A stretch of 53,289 bases of DNA, taken from the NCBI GenBank assembly GCA_003526375.1, contig DPDG01000042.1, positions 1-53,289 on the forward strand, written 5' to 3'. This DNA comes from Lentisphaeria bacterium. GTDB taxonomy: Bacteria > Verrucomicrobiota > Lentisphaeria > Victivallales > UBA1829. Positions 36,469 to 44,150 of the stretch are shown here, in pieces; position 1 is the first letter of the stretch; each line of letters begins with the position of its first letter. A program made the translations under genes and the position numbers. The notes beneath the pieces are model-generated. The model saw only the letters and a program-made list of their open reading frames with translations. It did no database searches and had not been told where the DNA came from.

Positions 36469-37008
36469 TTGATGATAAAGTTCCTGAAATGTCTGACGAA
36501 TGTGACGGGAGCAATCATTGACGATTTCCGCGATTCCGTCGGTCCAAGCGCAAATATGTCGGTTGCCGAACTGAAAAAGGTTTATGAAGCGCTGAAAAGC
36601 GAAAATCCTGCACTGAAGCTCTATCTGGTCCGTTATTCAAGACAGGATCAGAAAGAACTGATTCCTTATCTGGATTATTTCGACGTCATCAACTTCTGGG
36701 TCTGGGTTTCCACCGATCACTATTGGCGCAGTCTGTATCATTATGACATAGAGGAGATTCATAAATTGGGCAAACCCGTCATGCAGGGAACTTTCATGCA
36801 CAATTACGGAGAGGACTGGGATCAGCCGATCCCGATGGATATGCTCCGCCTCCAGTGTCCGAAGATTGCCGACGAGATTCGCACCGGCATGGTGGACGAC
36901 TGGATCATTTTGCAGAACGGCTGGTTCTGCCGGGAAAATCACAGAGAACAAGTCCAATGGCTGAAAAATTATCTGGAGTGGTTCTGCGGGACCTGGACGC
37001 GACGCTGA
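36469..37008 (+). pseudogene. C-terminal fragment of a TIM-barrel hydrolase-like protein
   Basis: An open frame of 179 codons begins abruptly with GAIIDDFRDSVGPSANMSVA and continues KLYLVRYSRQDQKELIPYLD and FDVINFWVWVSTDHYW, ending in NYLEWFCGTWTRR. The pattern IDDF ... YLD.FDVINFW ... GTFMHNYG looks like the last four or five strands of barrel proteins common in polysaccharide-degrading bacteria. No N-terminal half, signal peptide or ribosome-binding site is present, so this is most likely the 3' remnant of a larger gene. The name of the family is not certain. Confidence 0.5.
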
Positions 37009-37240
37009 GAATTATTCCGCTCGAAGATTTGCCGTCACGGATCACAACAATTATGATGCTACGGAAATAACGGTGAAAAGTCCCGCCGGATATTTCAATG
37101 GAATGAATGAAAAACGGATGGATGAAATTCTGGAACTGCTGCCGCCGGATGGCATTGAGTGCACCTATCCGTCCGTTTCCTTTGAATATACGGCTCTCTG
37201 CATGGATTATTGCAGGAAACGCAAACTGCTTTCCGGTTGA
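36965..37240 (+). pseudogene. Short open fragment with no proper start
   Basis: A frame with no ATG near its beginning encodes RRFAVTDHNNYDATEITVK followed by GYFNGMNEKRMDEILELLPP and ends ALCMDYCRKRKLLSG. It reads like protein sequence, with few rare residues and amphipathic helices, but overlaps the end of the preceding fragment in another frame. It may be the tail of a second broken gene. A GTG at 37073 is a possible start with only a weak ribosome-binding site. I cannot assign a function. Confidence 0.3.
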
Positions 37241-37428
37241 GGAATTTCCAAAGACGGCAAACCTGTTTGCCGGGGGCGCCGGAGCCAAAGATGTTGCATC
37301 GTCTTTTTGCCGGACTGAAAAAGTTTAGAGGTTTCCTTTTTTGTCTGCTTGCTTTTCCGGAAAGAGGAGGTTATTATTTATATATTCATATCTTAAGATT
37401 GTTTGTTCAAATATGAAAAGGTGGGGTT

Positions 37429-38733
37429 ATGGCTGAAATTGATGTGAAGAAGATGACATGTCATCTGTTCCGGGAAGACCCGGTGATTGAGGAACGGATC
37501 AGAAACGGAATTGAGTCCAATCGCAAGGGCGGTGCGGAGATCGTTCTCTTGCGGAAAGACGGCGGAGTGCTTGAGAATGCAGAGATTCGCTATACGCAGT
37601 TGTCCCATGAATATTTCTTCGGCTGTAACGCTTTTCTGCTGGAACAGTTTCCCGAAGATGAGAGGAATGAACGTCACAACGAACTGTTTGCGAATCTTTT
37701 CAATCTTGCCGTTGTCCCATTCTACTGGAAGGACCTTGAACCGGAAAAGGGACGGCTCCGCTTTGACAGGAACAGTCCGGAGATTTACCGCCGTCCGCCT
37801 CCCGAAGCCGTTCTCGATTTCTGCGGGAGATATGGAATTGTTCCGAAAGGTCATGTCCTGAGCTGGCATCATCCGGGAAGTCTGCCTGCGTGGCTTCCGA
37901 AAGAACCTGATCGGATTGCACGGGAAATGGAGCGCCGTTTCCGGGAGATCGCGGAGCGTTTCGGCAGCCGCATTCCCTTCTGGGACGTGGCAAACGAGGC
38001 GGTCGGCTACCGCGGTGTCCCCGCAATGCCGAAAGACTATGTCCGCTTCGCATTCGAACTTGCGGACCGTTACTTCCCGAAAACGGCAAAACTGATTTAC
38101 AATGACAACAACTGGAGCTGGTTTTTCGATTATACCCCGCTTTATCTCCTGCTCCGGCATCTGCAGGCGCAGGGGTGCCGTCTGGATCGTCTGGGGCTGC
38201 AATATCATATGTTCGGCAGCGGGCGGACGGCGGAGAGCTGGGCGGATGATATGCTGAACCCGGAATATATGTTCAAGGTGCTTGACCTCGATGCGTCCGT
38301 CGGGGTTCCGCTTCAGATATCGGAGGTGACGATTCTCGGCAGTGATGAACTCGGGGACGGCGAGGAGGTGCAGAGCAGGATTCTTGACAGGATGTACCGG
38401 CTCTGGTTCAGCCATCCCGCCACGGAGGCGATCATCTACTGGAATCTGATTGATGACTGCGCGCTGTCGCGCAAAGGCTGGGATGAGAACTATTTCAAAG
38501 GGGGGCTTGTTCATTTCGATATGACTCCGAAAAAGGCTTACGGAGTACTGGAATCGCTTATCAGGAAAGAGTGGCATACGGAGGGCATTCTCCGTTATGA
38601 CAGCCGGAAAGCCAACCGGTTCCGGGGCTTCTACGGCAGGTATAAGCTGGAGATCAGGACAGACTCTTTTGAAATGTCCGGTGAGATCAATCTTTCCCGG
38701 AACGGATTGAACCGCTTTGAGATTGCTCTCTGA
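37429..38733 (+). CDS. GH10 endo-beta-xylanase-like enzyme
   Basis: This 434-residue protein has all GH10 landmarks: an early YFFGCNAF, PFYWKDLEPEKGRLRF, VPKGHVLSWHHPGSLPAWL, the acid/base Glu in FWDVANEA (near 190), LIYNDNNW, LGLQYHMFG, the nucleophile Glu in LQISEVTI (near 299) and EAIIYWNLIDD toward the C-terminus. GH10 enzymes cleave beta-1,4-xylan. There is no signal peptide, so this copy is probably intracellular and acts on imported xylo-oligosaccharides, unlike most secreted xylanases. GGTGGGG precedes the ATG. It is monocistronic, downstream of the strip of broken genes. Identity is confident; localisation is inferred. Confidence 0.9.
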   Translation: MAEIDVKKMTCHLFREDPVIEERIRNGIESNRKGGAEIVLLRKDGGVLENAEIRYTQLSHEYFFGCNAFLLEQFPEDERNERHNELFANLFNLAVVPFYWKDLEPEKGRLRFDRNSPEIYRRPPPEAVLDFCGRYGIVPKGHVLSWHHPGSLPAWLPKEPDRIAREMERRFREIAERFGSRIPFWDVANEAVGYRGVPAMPKDYVRFAFELADRYFPKTAKLIYNDNNWSWFFDYTPLYLLLRHLQAQGCRLDRLGLQYHMFGSGRTAESWADDMLNPEYMFKVLDLDASVGVPLQISEVTILGSDELGDGEEVQSRILDRMYRLWFSHPATEAIIYWNLIDDCALSRKGWDENYFKGGLVHFDMTPKKAYGVLESLIRKEWHTEGILRYDSRKANRFRGFYGRYKLEIRTDSFEMSGEINLSRNGLNRFEIAL

Positions 38734-38819
38734 ATTCCGTATTTCCGTACGGCAGGGATAAAACGGCGGATATTTGCCTCATAAAAACGGAAAAACTTGC
38801 AGAAGAGCAACTTTCGGGT

Positions 38820-38847
38820 TTGTTTCCGGCATTTTTCCGGTTATATT
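38820..38847 (+). promoter_or_regulatory. Candidate promoter of the lipoprotein-uppP operon
   Basis: TTGTTT (38820-38825) and TATATT (38842-38847) are separated by 16 bases, about 40 bases before the lipoprotein start. Confidence 0.45.
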
Positions 38848-38890
38848 ACCGTCATTCCTATGAATTCAAACTATGAGGGGCTGGTCAAAG

Positions 38891-39787
38891 ATGAAAAAGC
38901 TTGGAATTTTGCTGTCGGTCGCGATTGCGGCGTCTTCTGCGGTAATGCTGACATCCTGCGGAGATTATGTCGGAAAAGAGAAAACACATCCTCTGTTCAT
39001 TAAAGCCGGAACCGCCAAGAACGCCGGAAATTATCAGGAAGCCGCAAAATATCTGGAGGAGTTCCTGACCATTTGCCCGAAATCCGCGGAAACGCATTTC
39101 CGTCTGGCTTCGCTTTACGGCGATAACCTTGATGAACCTCTGAAAGCGGTCTATCATTACCGCAAGTACCTGGAACTGGCTCCGAATGACACCACGAATG
39201 CGGATGACATCAACGGTTTCACGGAACTTGCCAAGAAACGTCTTTACGAAAAGCTCAAAGAAGAATACAAGGACAATTCCGCGAATATTGCTTTGAACGA
39301 GGATCTGGAGAAGACCAAAGAGCGGCTGAATAAATACGTGGAATATTCCAAGGCTCTGGAAACACAGAACCAGCAGATGAAACAGCGTCTCAGGGAGATT
39401 GCCGCCCAGCGCAGTGCGCCTGCCCGCAAACCCCAGGCGGCGACGGAGACTCCAACAGCTCCGGCGGTTGCAGCCGGTGCTGCCGGTACGACTTCGTCCG
39501 TTTCGCAGATTGCTTCCGCCAACGGTGTAACTCCCACGGCAACCGCCACTTCTCAGGGAACCGGCACGACTGCCGCCGCTTCCGCCGGAACTGCCGCCGG
39601 TGCAAAACTCGGGTCTTATACGGTCAAGGCTGGCGATACTCTCATCGGGATTTCCCGGAAGATTTACGGTTCGCCCAAGTATTACAAGCTGATTGCCGAT
39701 GCGAACAAGGGTGTGATTCCCGCCAGTATGCAGGTGCGCGTCGGGCAGGTGATCAAGATTCCGCAGCTTCCTTCGAGATCAAGATAA
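38891..39787 (+). CDS. TPR and LysM lipoprotein
   Basis: This exported lipoprotein of about 298 residues has a signal ending in the lipobox LTSC. TPR-like helices follow at about 30-110 (AGNYQEAAKYLEEFLTICP, AVYHYRKYLELAPND), then a coiled coil near 120-165. A low-complexity Ala/Thr/Pro linker leads to a C-terminal LysM domain (YTVKAGDTLIGISRKIYGS ... MQVRVGQVIKIP). LysM binds peptidoglycan glycan strands, so the protein probably bridges outer membrane or periplasm and wall. I chose the ATG at 38891, with GAGGGG 10 bases upstream. It is the first gene of an operon with an ABC-auxiliary-type lipoprotein and UppP. Confidence 0.85.
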   Translation: MKKLGILLSVAIAASSAVMLTSCGDYVGKEKTHPLFIKAGTAKNAGNYQEAAKYLEEFLTICPKSAETHFRLASLYGDNLDEPLKAVYHYRKYLELAPNDTTNADDINGFTELAKKRLYEKLKEEYKDNSANIALNEDLEKTKERLNKYVEYSKALETQNQQMKQRLREIAAQRSAPARKPQAATETPTAPAVAAGAAGTTSSVSQIASANGVTPTATATSQGTGTTAAASAGTAAGAKLGSYTVKAGDTLIGISRKIYGSPKYYKLIADANKGVIPASMQVRVGQVIKIPQLPSRSR

Positions 39788-39802
39788 CTGTCTGGTGCTC
39801 CA

Positions 39803-40423
39803 ATGAAATTTTCAGCCGTTCCTCTGTTCCGTGCCGTTTTTCCGGTTCTGCTGATCGTTGCCGGCGGGTGCAGCATTTTTCCGACTCCAGACAATACCGA
39901 GACGCTGTATTATGATCTGGATATTCCCGAACGCTGCAATACGGATCTTCAGATTGAGGTTTCGCCGTTCACCACGATGACGAGCGAACGTTACCGCATG
40001 GCGACGCGCGGCGAGGACAATGTGATTCACGGGCGCGAATTCCACAAGTGGGTGCAGACGCCCGGACCGCTGGTGACGAAATATCTGCGTCTGGCTTACC
40101 GCGACAACGCTTCCGGAACGATTCCCGATGAACAGGCTGCCGCCAAGCCGGAGAATATCTACCATCTCACCGGAACGGTTCTTGTATTCGAGGCGGACAA
40201 GGGAATGGCGAAGCTCGGGCTCCGTTATGTGATTTCGCGGGGCAAGTCCGGAGAGAAGAATACGGTAATCCGTACGATTCTCGTGACGGATAAAATGGCG
40301 GATGACACTCCCGGCGAGTTTGCGGACGCGATGAGCCGCGCCGTCGCCAAAGCCTCAAGACTGATCCTTGCCGATATTGAAACCATGGCGAAAAACCGGA
40401 AGAAAGATGCGGCAGCGCAATGA
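39803..40423 (+). CDS. ABC-transport auxiliary-type lipoprotein
   Basis: This 206-residue lipoprotein has a signal ending in VAGGC (Cys near 23). The mature part has YYDLDIPE, LQIEVSPF, YRMATRGEDNVIHGREFHKW, QTPGPLVTKYL and IYHLTGTVLVFE. This is the pattern of ABC-type transport auxiliary (PqiC-like) lipoproteins that partner MCE/Mla-type lipid transporters. No permease or MCE gene is adjacent. It starts 15 bases after the LysM lipoprotein, and its stop codon overlaps the uppP start (ATGA), which suggests translational coupling. Confidence 0.7.
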   Translation: MKFSAVPLFRAVFPVLLIVAGGCSIFPTPDNTETLYYDLDIPERCNTDLQIEVSPFTTMTSERYRMATRGEDNVIHGREFHKWVQTPGPLVTKYLRLAYRDNASGTIPDEQAAAKPENIYHLTGTVLVFEADKGMAKLGLRYVISRGKSGEKNTVIRTILVTDKMADDTPGEFADAMSRAVAKASRLILADIETMAKNRKKDAAAQ

Positions 40424-41235
40424 TTGATATGTTCTGGAAAGCCGCTGTCCTCGGCATTGTGCAGGGGATTACCGAGTTCCTGCCGATCAGCAGCACCGGG
40501 CACCTGATTCTGGTCGACCAGTTCCTGCACATGGCGGAGGGACCGTTCTCGAAGATGTTCAATGTCGTGATTCAGTTCGGTTCCATCCTCGCGGTTGTAA
40601 TTTACTTCCATAAAAAACTGATTCCGGTGGCGATGTTCTCGGATAAGAAAGTCTGCCGCGACACACTGGAAATCTGGTTCAAAACCCTTGCCGGAGTTTT
40701 TCCGATTCTGCTGATCGGTTTCCTGCTGGCGTCGAAGATTGAAATGCTTCAGGACAGTCCCCTTGTCGTTGCCGCCGCTCTCCTGATCGGCGGCGTGGTT
40801 CTGATCAAAGTGGAGGCATGGTGCAGAAAGGAGCGCCCGATTGAGACGTTCCATGAACTTTCTTATACGCGTGCCGTCCTGATCGGGCTGATTCAGTGTC
40901 TCGCGATGATTCCCGGAACTTCGCGTTCCGCTTCGACGATCATCGGGGGGCTGGCTCTCGGAGCTTCGCGCACACTGGCGGCGGAATACTCCTTTTTCCT
41001 GGCGATCCCGACCATGACCGCCGCATCGGGATACAGTCTCCTGAAACACGGGGGGAGCATGACCACTGCGCAATGGGGTGCTCTGGCAATCGGTTTTCTG
41101 GTATCGTTTTTCGTCGCATGGGCTGTTATTGCGTGGCTGATGAATTACATTCGCACCCGCGATTTCCGGGGATTCGGCTGGTACCGCATCATCCTCGGCA
41201 TGGTCGTGATTGCCTACTTCTACCTGATGAAGTAA
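40420..41235 (+). CDS. uppP: Undecaprenyl-diphosphatase
   Basis: This 271-residue polytopic inner-membrane enzyme removes a phosphate from undecaprenyl diphosphate so the lipid carrier can be reused in wall and glycan synthesis. The two catalytic motifs are present: GIVQGITEFLPISSTGHLIL near the N-terminus and MIPGTSRSASTIIGG in the second half. Length matches BacA/UppP. The ATG overlaps the stop of the upstream lipoprotein gene. It is convergent with the SEDS gene, with two bases between stop codons. Confidence 0.95.
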   Translation: MIDMFWKAAVLGIVQGITEFLPISSTGHLILVDQFLHMAEGPFSKMFNVVIQFGSILAVVIYFHKKLIPVAMFSDKKVCRDTLEIWFKTLAGVFPILLIGFLLASKIEMLQDSPLVVAAALLIGGVVLIKVEAWCRKERPIETFHELSYTRAVLIGLIQCLAMIPGTSRSASTIIGGLALGASRTLAAEYSFFLAIPTMTAASGYSLLKHGGSMTTAQWGALAIGFLVSFFVAWAVIAWLMNYIRTRDFRGFGWYRIILGMVVIAYFYLMK

Positions 41236-41237
41236 GT

Positions 41238-42335
41238 TTACTCCTCCCGGGCGGCGCTGAAGGCGATGCCGAAAGCGAACATGATCGACAGCAGGGAACT
41301 GCCGCCGTAACTCAGAACCGGTAATGTGACACCGGTCGGGGGGAGGAGCACGCTGTTGACGCTGATATGGATCAGCGCCTGCGCCAGATACATCACTCCG
41401 GCGGCAAAAACGAAGATGCGCCCGGCATTGTCTTTGACTTTCCATGACATTGCCGTGAAACCGGCTCCCATTGCGAAAAATCCGCCGATTACGATCGCTC
41501 CGCCGATGAAGCCTGCGGATTCCACGATCGAGGCGAACAGGGAATCCGTGTGGGGCAGGGGGAGAAATGCGCTTGACCAGAGGGCATTGCCCCAGGCGGA
41601 ACCTGTCCAGCCTCCGTGCGCCATCGTATATTGAAACTGTTTGATGTGCCAGGCATTGACTCCGTAACCGCCGTCCGGCGCAAGGTAGCCGAGAATGCGG
41701 AGCATTGCGTAGTCGTTGACGGAAACGAAGATCACGGCGCATGTCAGCAGAAACAGGAATGCCGCCAGCAGACAGGATGTGCGTGCTCCGCAGACCGTCA
41801 GCACAGTGACGAATGCCACGAAAAAGATCAGAGCTCCGCCGAAATCTGGCTCCAGCATCAGAAGGAGCATGGAAAGGAAGGTGACTCCGAACATGAACAG
41901 GATTCTGCCGGTTTTGAGTTCCCTGCCTTCCGCCGCAAAAACGCTCAGATAAAGCAGAAAGATTACTTTGGCGAATTCCGACGGTTGAATGCTGAGTGAT
42001 CCCCACAGCCTGAACCAGCCGCGCATGTTGTTGATCTCGACTCCGAAAAATAAAACCAGAACCAGCGAGAGCAGAAAGAGTGCGTAGAGCCACGGCGCCG
42101 CCTTTTTGTAAAAGGAGAACGGAACGAGGCTGACACCGGTGAACACGATCAGCCCGGCGCCCAGCCAGACCATCTGTTTCAGCGCAAAGTAGAGCGGCGC
42201 TTCGGAAAATGCCCGCGCACTGTAAATCGAGAGACAGCCGAGAAGCCCCGCAATGATCAGAATCAGAAGCGAGGCAAACGGCAGCAGTCTCCGCGAGGTG
42301 CCGCTGAGATGGATCAGCATATCAATCTTTTTCAT
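41238..42335 (-). CDS. SEDS-family peptidoglycan polymerase (FtsW/RodA)
   Basis: This polytopic protein of about 365 residues has roughly ten membrane helices. Family signatures are LSIQPSEFAKVIFLLYLSVF, MLEPDFGGALIFF, the large loop QFQYTMAHGGWTGSAWG with FLPLPHTDSLFASIVESAGF, and TGVTLPVLSYGGSSLL at the end. SEDS proteins polymerise lipid II glycan strands with a partner class B PBP. Whether it is the divisome (FtsW) or elongasome (RodA) type is not decidable from motifs. The start may be the ATG at 42335, overlapping the upstream stop by 14 bases, or the ATG at 42320 directly after that stop (TGATATG). Either implies translational coupling to the PBP-like gene. Confidence 0.9.
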   Translation of the reverse strand: MKKIDMLIHLSGTSRRLLPFASLLILIIAGLLGCLSIYSARAFSEAPLYFALKQMVWLGAGLIVFTGVSLVPFSFYKKAAPWLYALFLLSLVLVLFFGVEINNMRGWFRLWGSLSIQPSEFAKVIFLLYLSVFAAEGRELKTGRILFMFGVTFLSMLLLMLEPDFGGALIFFVAFVTVLTVCGARTSCLLAAFLFLLTCAVIFVSVNDYAMLRILGYLAPDGGYGVNAWHIKQFQYTMAHGGWTGSAWGNALWSSAFLPLPHTDSLFASIVESAGFIGGAIVIGGFFAMGAGFTAMSWKVKDNAGRIFVFAAGVMYLAQALIHISVNSVLLPPTGVTLPVLSYGGSSLLSIMFAFGIAFSAAREE

Positions 42336-43038
42336 CTTCCGGCAGCTCCTTTGACGCATCTGTTTCCGGCGGCAGTTCAAAATCCGCCCTGATATCCTCG
42401 CCGTTTTTCGCCTGCCGCGTAATGCGCAGCGTGTCGTAGCACCAGTTGCCGTTCCGGTCCAGCATGACCGTCATTCTGCCGGATGTGCCGGAAAGTTCCA
42501 GATCATATTCCCGCTCCAGCCCGGAGACGCCCACGGCTTCCCCTGCGTCGTTCAACGCCGTCTTGCCGATCTGAGACTGTATTTCCGGCGTGCCGACGAC
42601 CACGCGGCGGATGACTGGAACGATTCTGAGTTCCGGATAGTTCCTGAGCCTGCGCGAGTAAAAGACGATTTCCTCCGGCGAAAGATCGTTTTTGAGCAGA
42701 AGCGGCAGTTTCATCGGATGCGGCAGTTCATGTTCCGGGAAAAAACGGCGGATGCCGCGGAACAGATTGTCCCGTCGCCGCCGCGATTCCGGAATCTTTT
42801 CCAGCACCAGATTGTGCCGCAGTTCGCTCCATGCCGCCGGAACGCCGTTTTTATCGAGAATGCGTCCCCGCAGAGATGGAATTTCCGCTTCGCGCCATGC
42901 GATCCTGCGGGTCTCTTTCAATGATTCCTCCCGTTTTACGACTGCGTAATAAAAGACATGGGCGGCCGCTACGACCGCCCATATCAGTAGGAAAGAAAGG
43001 ATCATCAATGTTTTGAATTTGAAGCTGCCGGCAGCCAT
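42322..43038 (-). CDS. Class-B-PBP-like protein with dimerisation domain but no transpeptidase domain
   Basis: This 238-residue bitopic protein has one N-terminal membrane helix (LMILSFLLIWAVVAAAHVFYY) followed by the PBP dimerisation (pedestal) domain. Visible motifs are SLRGRILDKNGVPAAWS and GVSGLEREYDLELSGTSGRM, with the conserved GLE and the dimerisation-domain end VMLDRNG. In FtsI or PBP2 this is followed by roughly 300 residues of transpeptidase with SxxK, SxN and KTG. Here the frame ends after about 35 residues in an acidic tail (PPETDASKELPEDEKD), and the SEDS gene begins at once. I find no frameshifted transpeptidase between them. AGGAACT precedes the start. A SEDS-activating scaffold is the likely role. 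Confidence 0.78.
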   Translation of the reverse strand: MAAGSFKFKTLMILSFLLIWAVVAAAHVFYYAVVKREESLKETRRIAWREAEIPSLRGRILDKNGVPAAWSELRHNLVLEKIPESRRRRDNLFRGIRRFFPEHELPHPMKLPLLLKNDLSPEEIVFYSRRLRNYPELRIVPVIRRVVVGTPEIQSQIGKTALNDAGEAVGVSGLEREYDLELSGTSGRMTVMLDRNGNWCYDTLRITRQAKNGEDIRADFELPPETDASKELPEDEKD

Positions 43039-43067
43039 AGTTCCTGCCCGTCCCGTCTGGTTTCACC

Positions 43068-43343
43068 TCATTGTACCTTCATGCCCATAGAGCACACCCT
43101 GACGAAAAGTTCCGGATTCGCCCTGACAAGTTTCGACCATGCTTTCCGGTCCTTGTCCGCGACTCCGTTCTTCAATCCCATAACAGCTTCCCGACATGCC
43201 TCTTTCGTTTTCAACGTCCGTGCACGGCGGTTGGTCAAGTCTTCTCTGAATCTTCCGGCGCCGAGAAGCAGCAGCGAGAGAGCCAGAATTGCGGCGCATA
43301 AGATATAACGCATTCTGACATCCGTTTTTTTGAACGGTTCCAC
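43068..43343 (-). CDS. Small FtsL-like bitopic membrane protein
   Basis: This protein is about 91 residues from the GTG at 43343, chosen because AAAGGAG lies 11 bases upstream; a GTG four codons earlier would overlap that site. It has one membrane helix (MRYILCAAILALSLLLLGAG), then a basic helical region (LTNRRARTLKTKEACREAVM) and ends VRVCSMGMKVQ. It has no leucine zipper as clear as in typical FtsL. Its position between mraZ and the PBP-like gene is where ftsL stands in division clusters, so an FtsL-like role is inferred from order and topology. Confidence 0.5.
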   Translation of the reverse strand: MEPFKKTDVRMRYILCAAILALSLLLLGAGRFREDLTNRRARTLKTKEACREAVMGLKNGVADKDRKAWSKLVRANPELFVRVCSMGMKVQ

Positions 43344-43396
43344 AGTTCCTGCCACTCCTTTCCCGTAAAAATTATTTTACCTGTCCGTCTTTCATA

Positions 43397-43876
43397 TCAT
43401 ATTCCCCGACCTGTATCCAGATCGGATTCCATTTCACGTTCGCCTTTTTCGCGCTCGTGTTCCATAATCATCTTCTGTTCTTCGAGCCAGCGCTCCCGGC
43501 TCCAGATTTCGACGCCGATCTCATTTCCGACGACCATTACGTCGCCGCCCGGAACAAGCCCCGCATGATCTCTGTATTCCTGCGGGAGCGTGATCCGCCC
43601 CTGCGCGGAAATCTTTTCCGACTGACTCCATGCGCCGAATCTGCGCAGAGTCCGGCGAAACACCATGCTTCCCGCCGCACGTTGAGCCGGGTCCGGAACG
43701 GAACGCCTCATTTCGAGGTAAATATCCTCGGGGTAAACAGCCACGGCACCTTCCGGCAGACAATGGAGAACGACGTCACTTCCCCGGCGGGCAAAATCTT
43801 CAATGACCCGGGGACTGAGTTTGATTCTTCCGTTGGCGTCAACAGAACACCTGTCAAGACCGCAAAATGCCAGCAT
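43397..43876 (-). CDS. mraZ: MraZ division/wall cluster regulator
   Basis: This 159-residue DNA-binding protein has two SpoVT/AbrB-like repeats: DANGRIKLSPRVIEDF in the first and SAQGRITLPQEYRDHAGL in the second. They are followed by GNEIGVEIWSRERWLEEQK, the conserved end of MraZ. The family regulates the dcw cluster, usually from its own promoter. AAGGAG is 8 bases before the ATG at 43876. It is the first gene of a four-gene minus-strand unit. The rsmH (mraW) gene that normally follows mraZ is absent here. Its predicted binding array lies just upstream. The C-terminal tail of about 20 charged residues is longer than usual. Confidence 0.9.
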   Translation of the reverse strand: MLAFCGLDRCSVDANGRIKLSPRVIEDFARRGSDVVLHCLPEGAVAVYPEDIYLEMRRSVPDPAQRAAGSMVFRRTLRRFGAWSQSEKISAQGRITLPQEYRDHAGLVPGGDVMVVGNEIGVEIWSRERWLEEQKMIMEHEREKGEREMESDLDTGRGI

Positions 43877-43890
43877 TTGCTTCTCCTTGT

Positions 43891-43931
43891 TCCATTATAG
43901 ACCATTATATTCCATTTTCTTCCAAAATCAA
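43891..43931 (-). promoter_or_regulatory. MraZ-box array over the mraZ promoter
   Basis: On the minus strand four TGG trinucleotides recur at exactly 10-base spacing (plus-strand CCA at 43892, 43902, 43912 and 43922). This matches the known MraZ box layout of TGG-led repeats with a 10-base period. The array overlaps a promoter with TTGATT (43926-43931) and TATAAT (43904-43909) 16 bases apart, and a second TATAAT sits 10 bases further on. Autoregulation by MraZ is the natural reading. Confidence 0.75.
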
Positions 43932-44127
43932 ATCATTTTCTCATAATTTTCCGTTTTTTTAAAGATTCCGGTGGAGAGGAGGGACCGGAAGGGCAAGAAG
44001 ATCGGTTGCATTTTTATTTGCCTTCGCCCTGTTCCGAACCTTGGGCAGAAGCATCCTCGCGGTCGCAGATAATTATTTTCAAGATTTTTTCATGATCGGG
44101 CTTGTAATTTCATTTGGGAAAATATAT

Positions 44128-44141
44128 CTTGTATATACAAG
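44128..44141. promoter_or_regulatory. Palindromic operator of the GntR-family gene
   Basis: CTTGTATATACAAG is a perfect 14-base palindrome 9 bases before the GntR gene. Its right end runs into the ribosome-binding site AAGGAG. TTGTATATACAA matches the general form of GntR/HutC operators (TNGTNNNACNA-like). Self-repression through this site is likely. Confidence 0.65.
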
Positions 44142-44150
44142 GAGAAAAAG

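Noticed and set aside
40225..42093. 622-codon open frame on the minus strand
   Set aside because: It overlaps uppP on the opposite strand and the SEDS gene in another frame. Its translation is low-complexity and Arg/Gln-rich.
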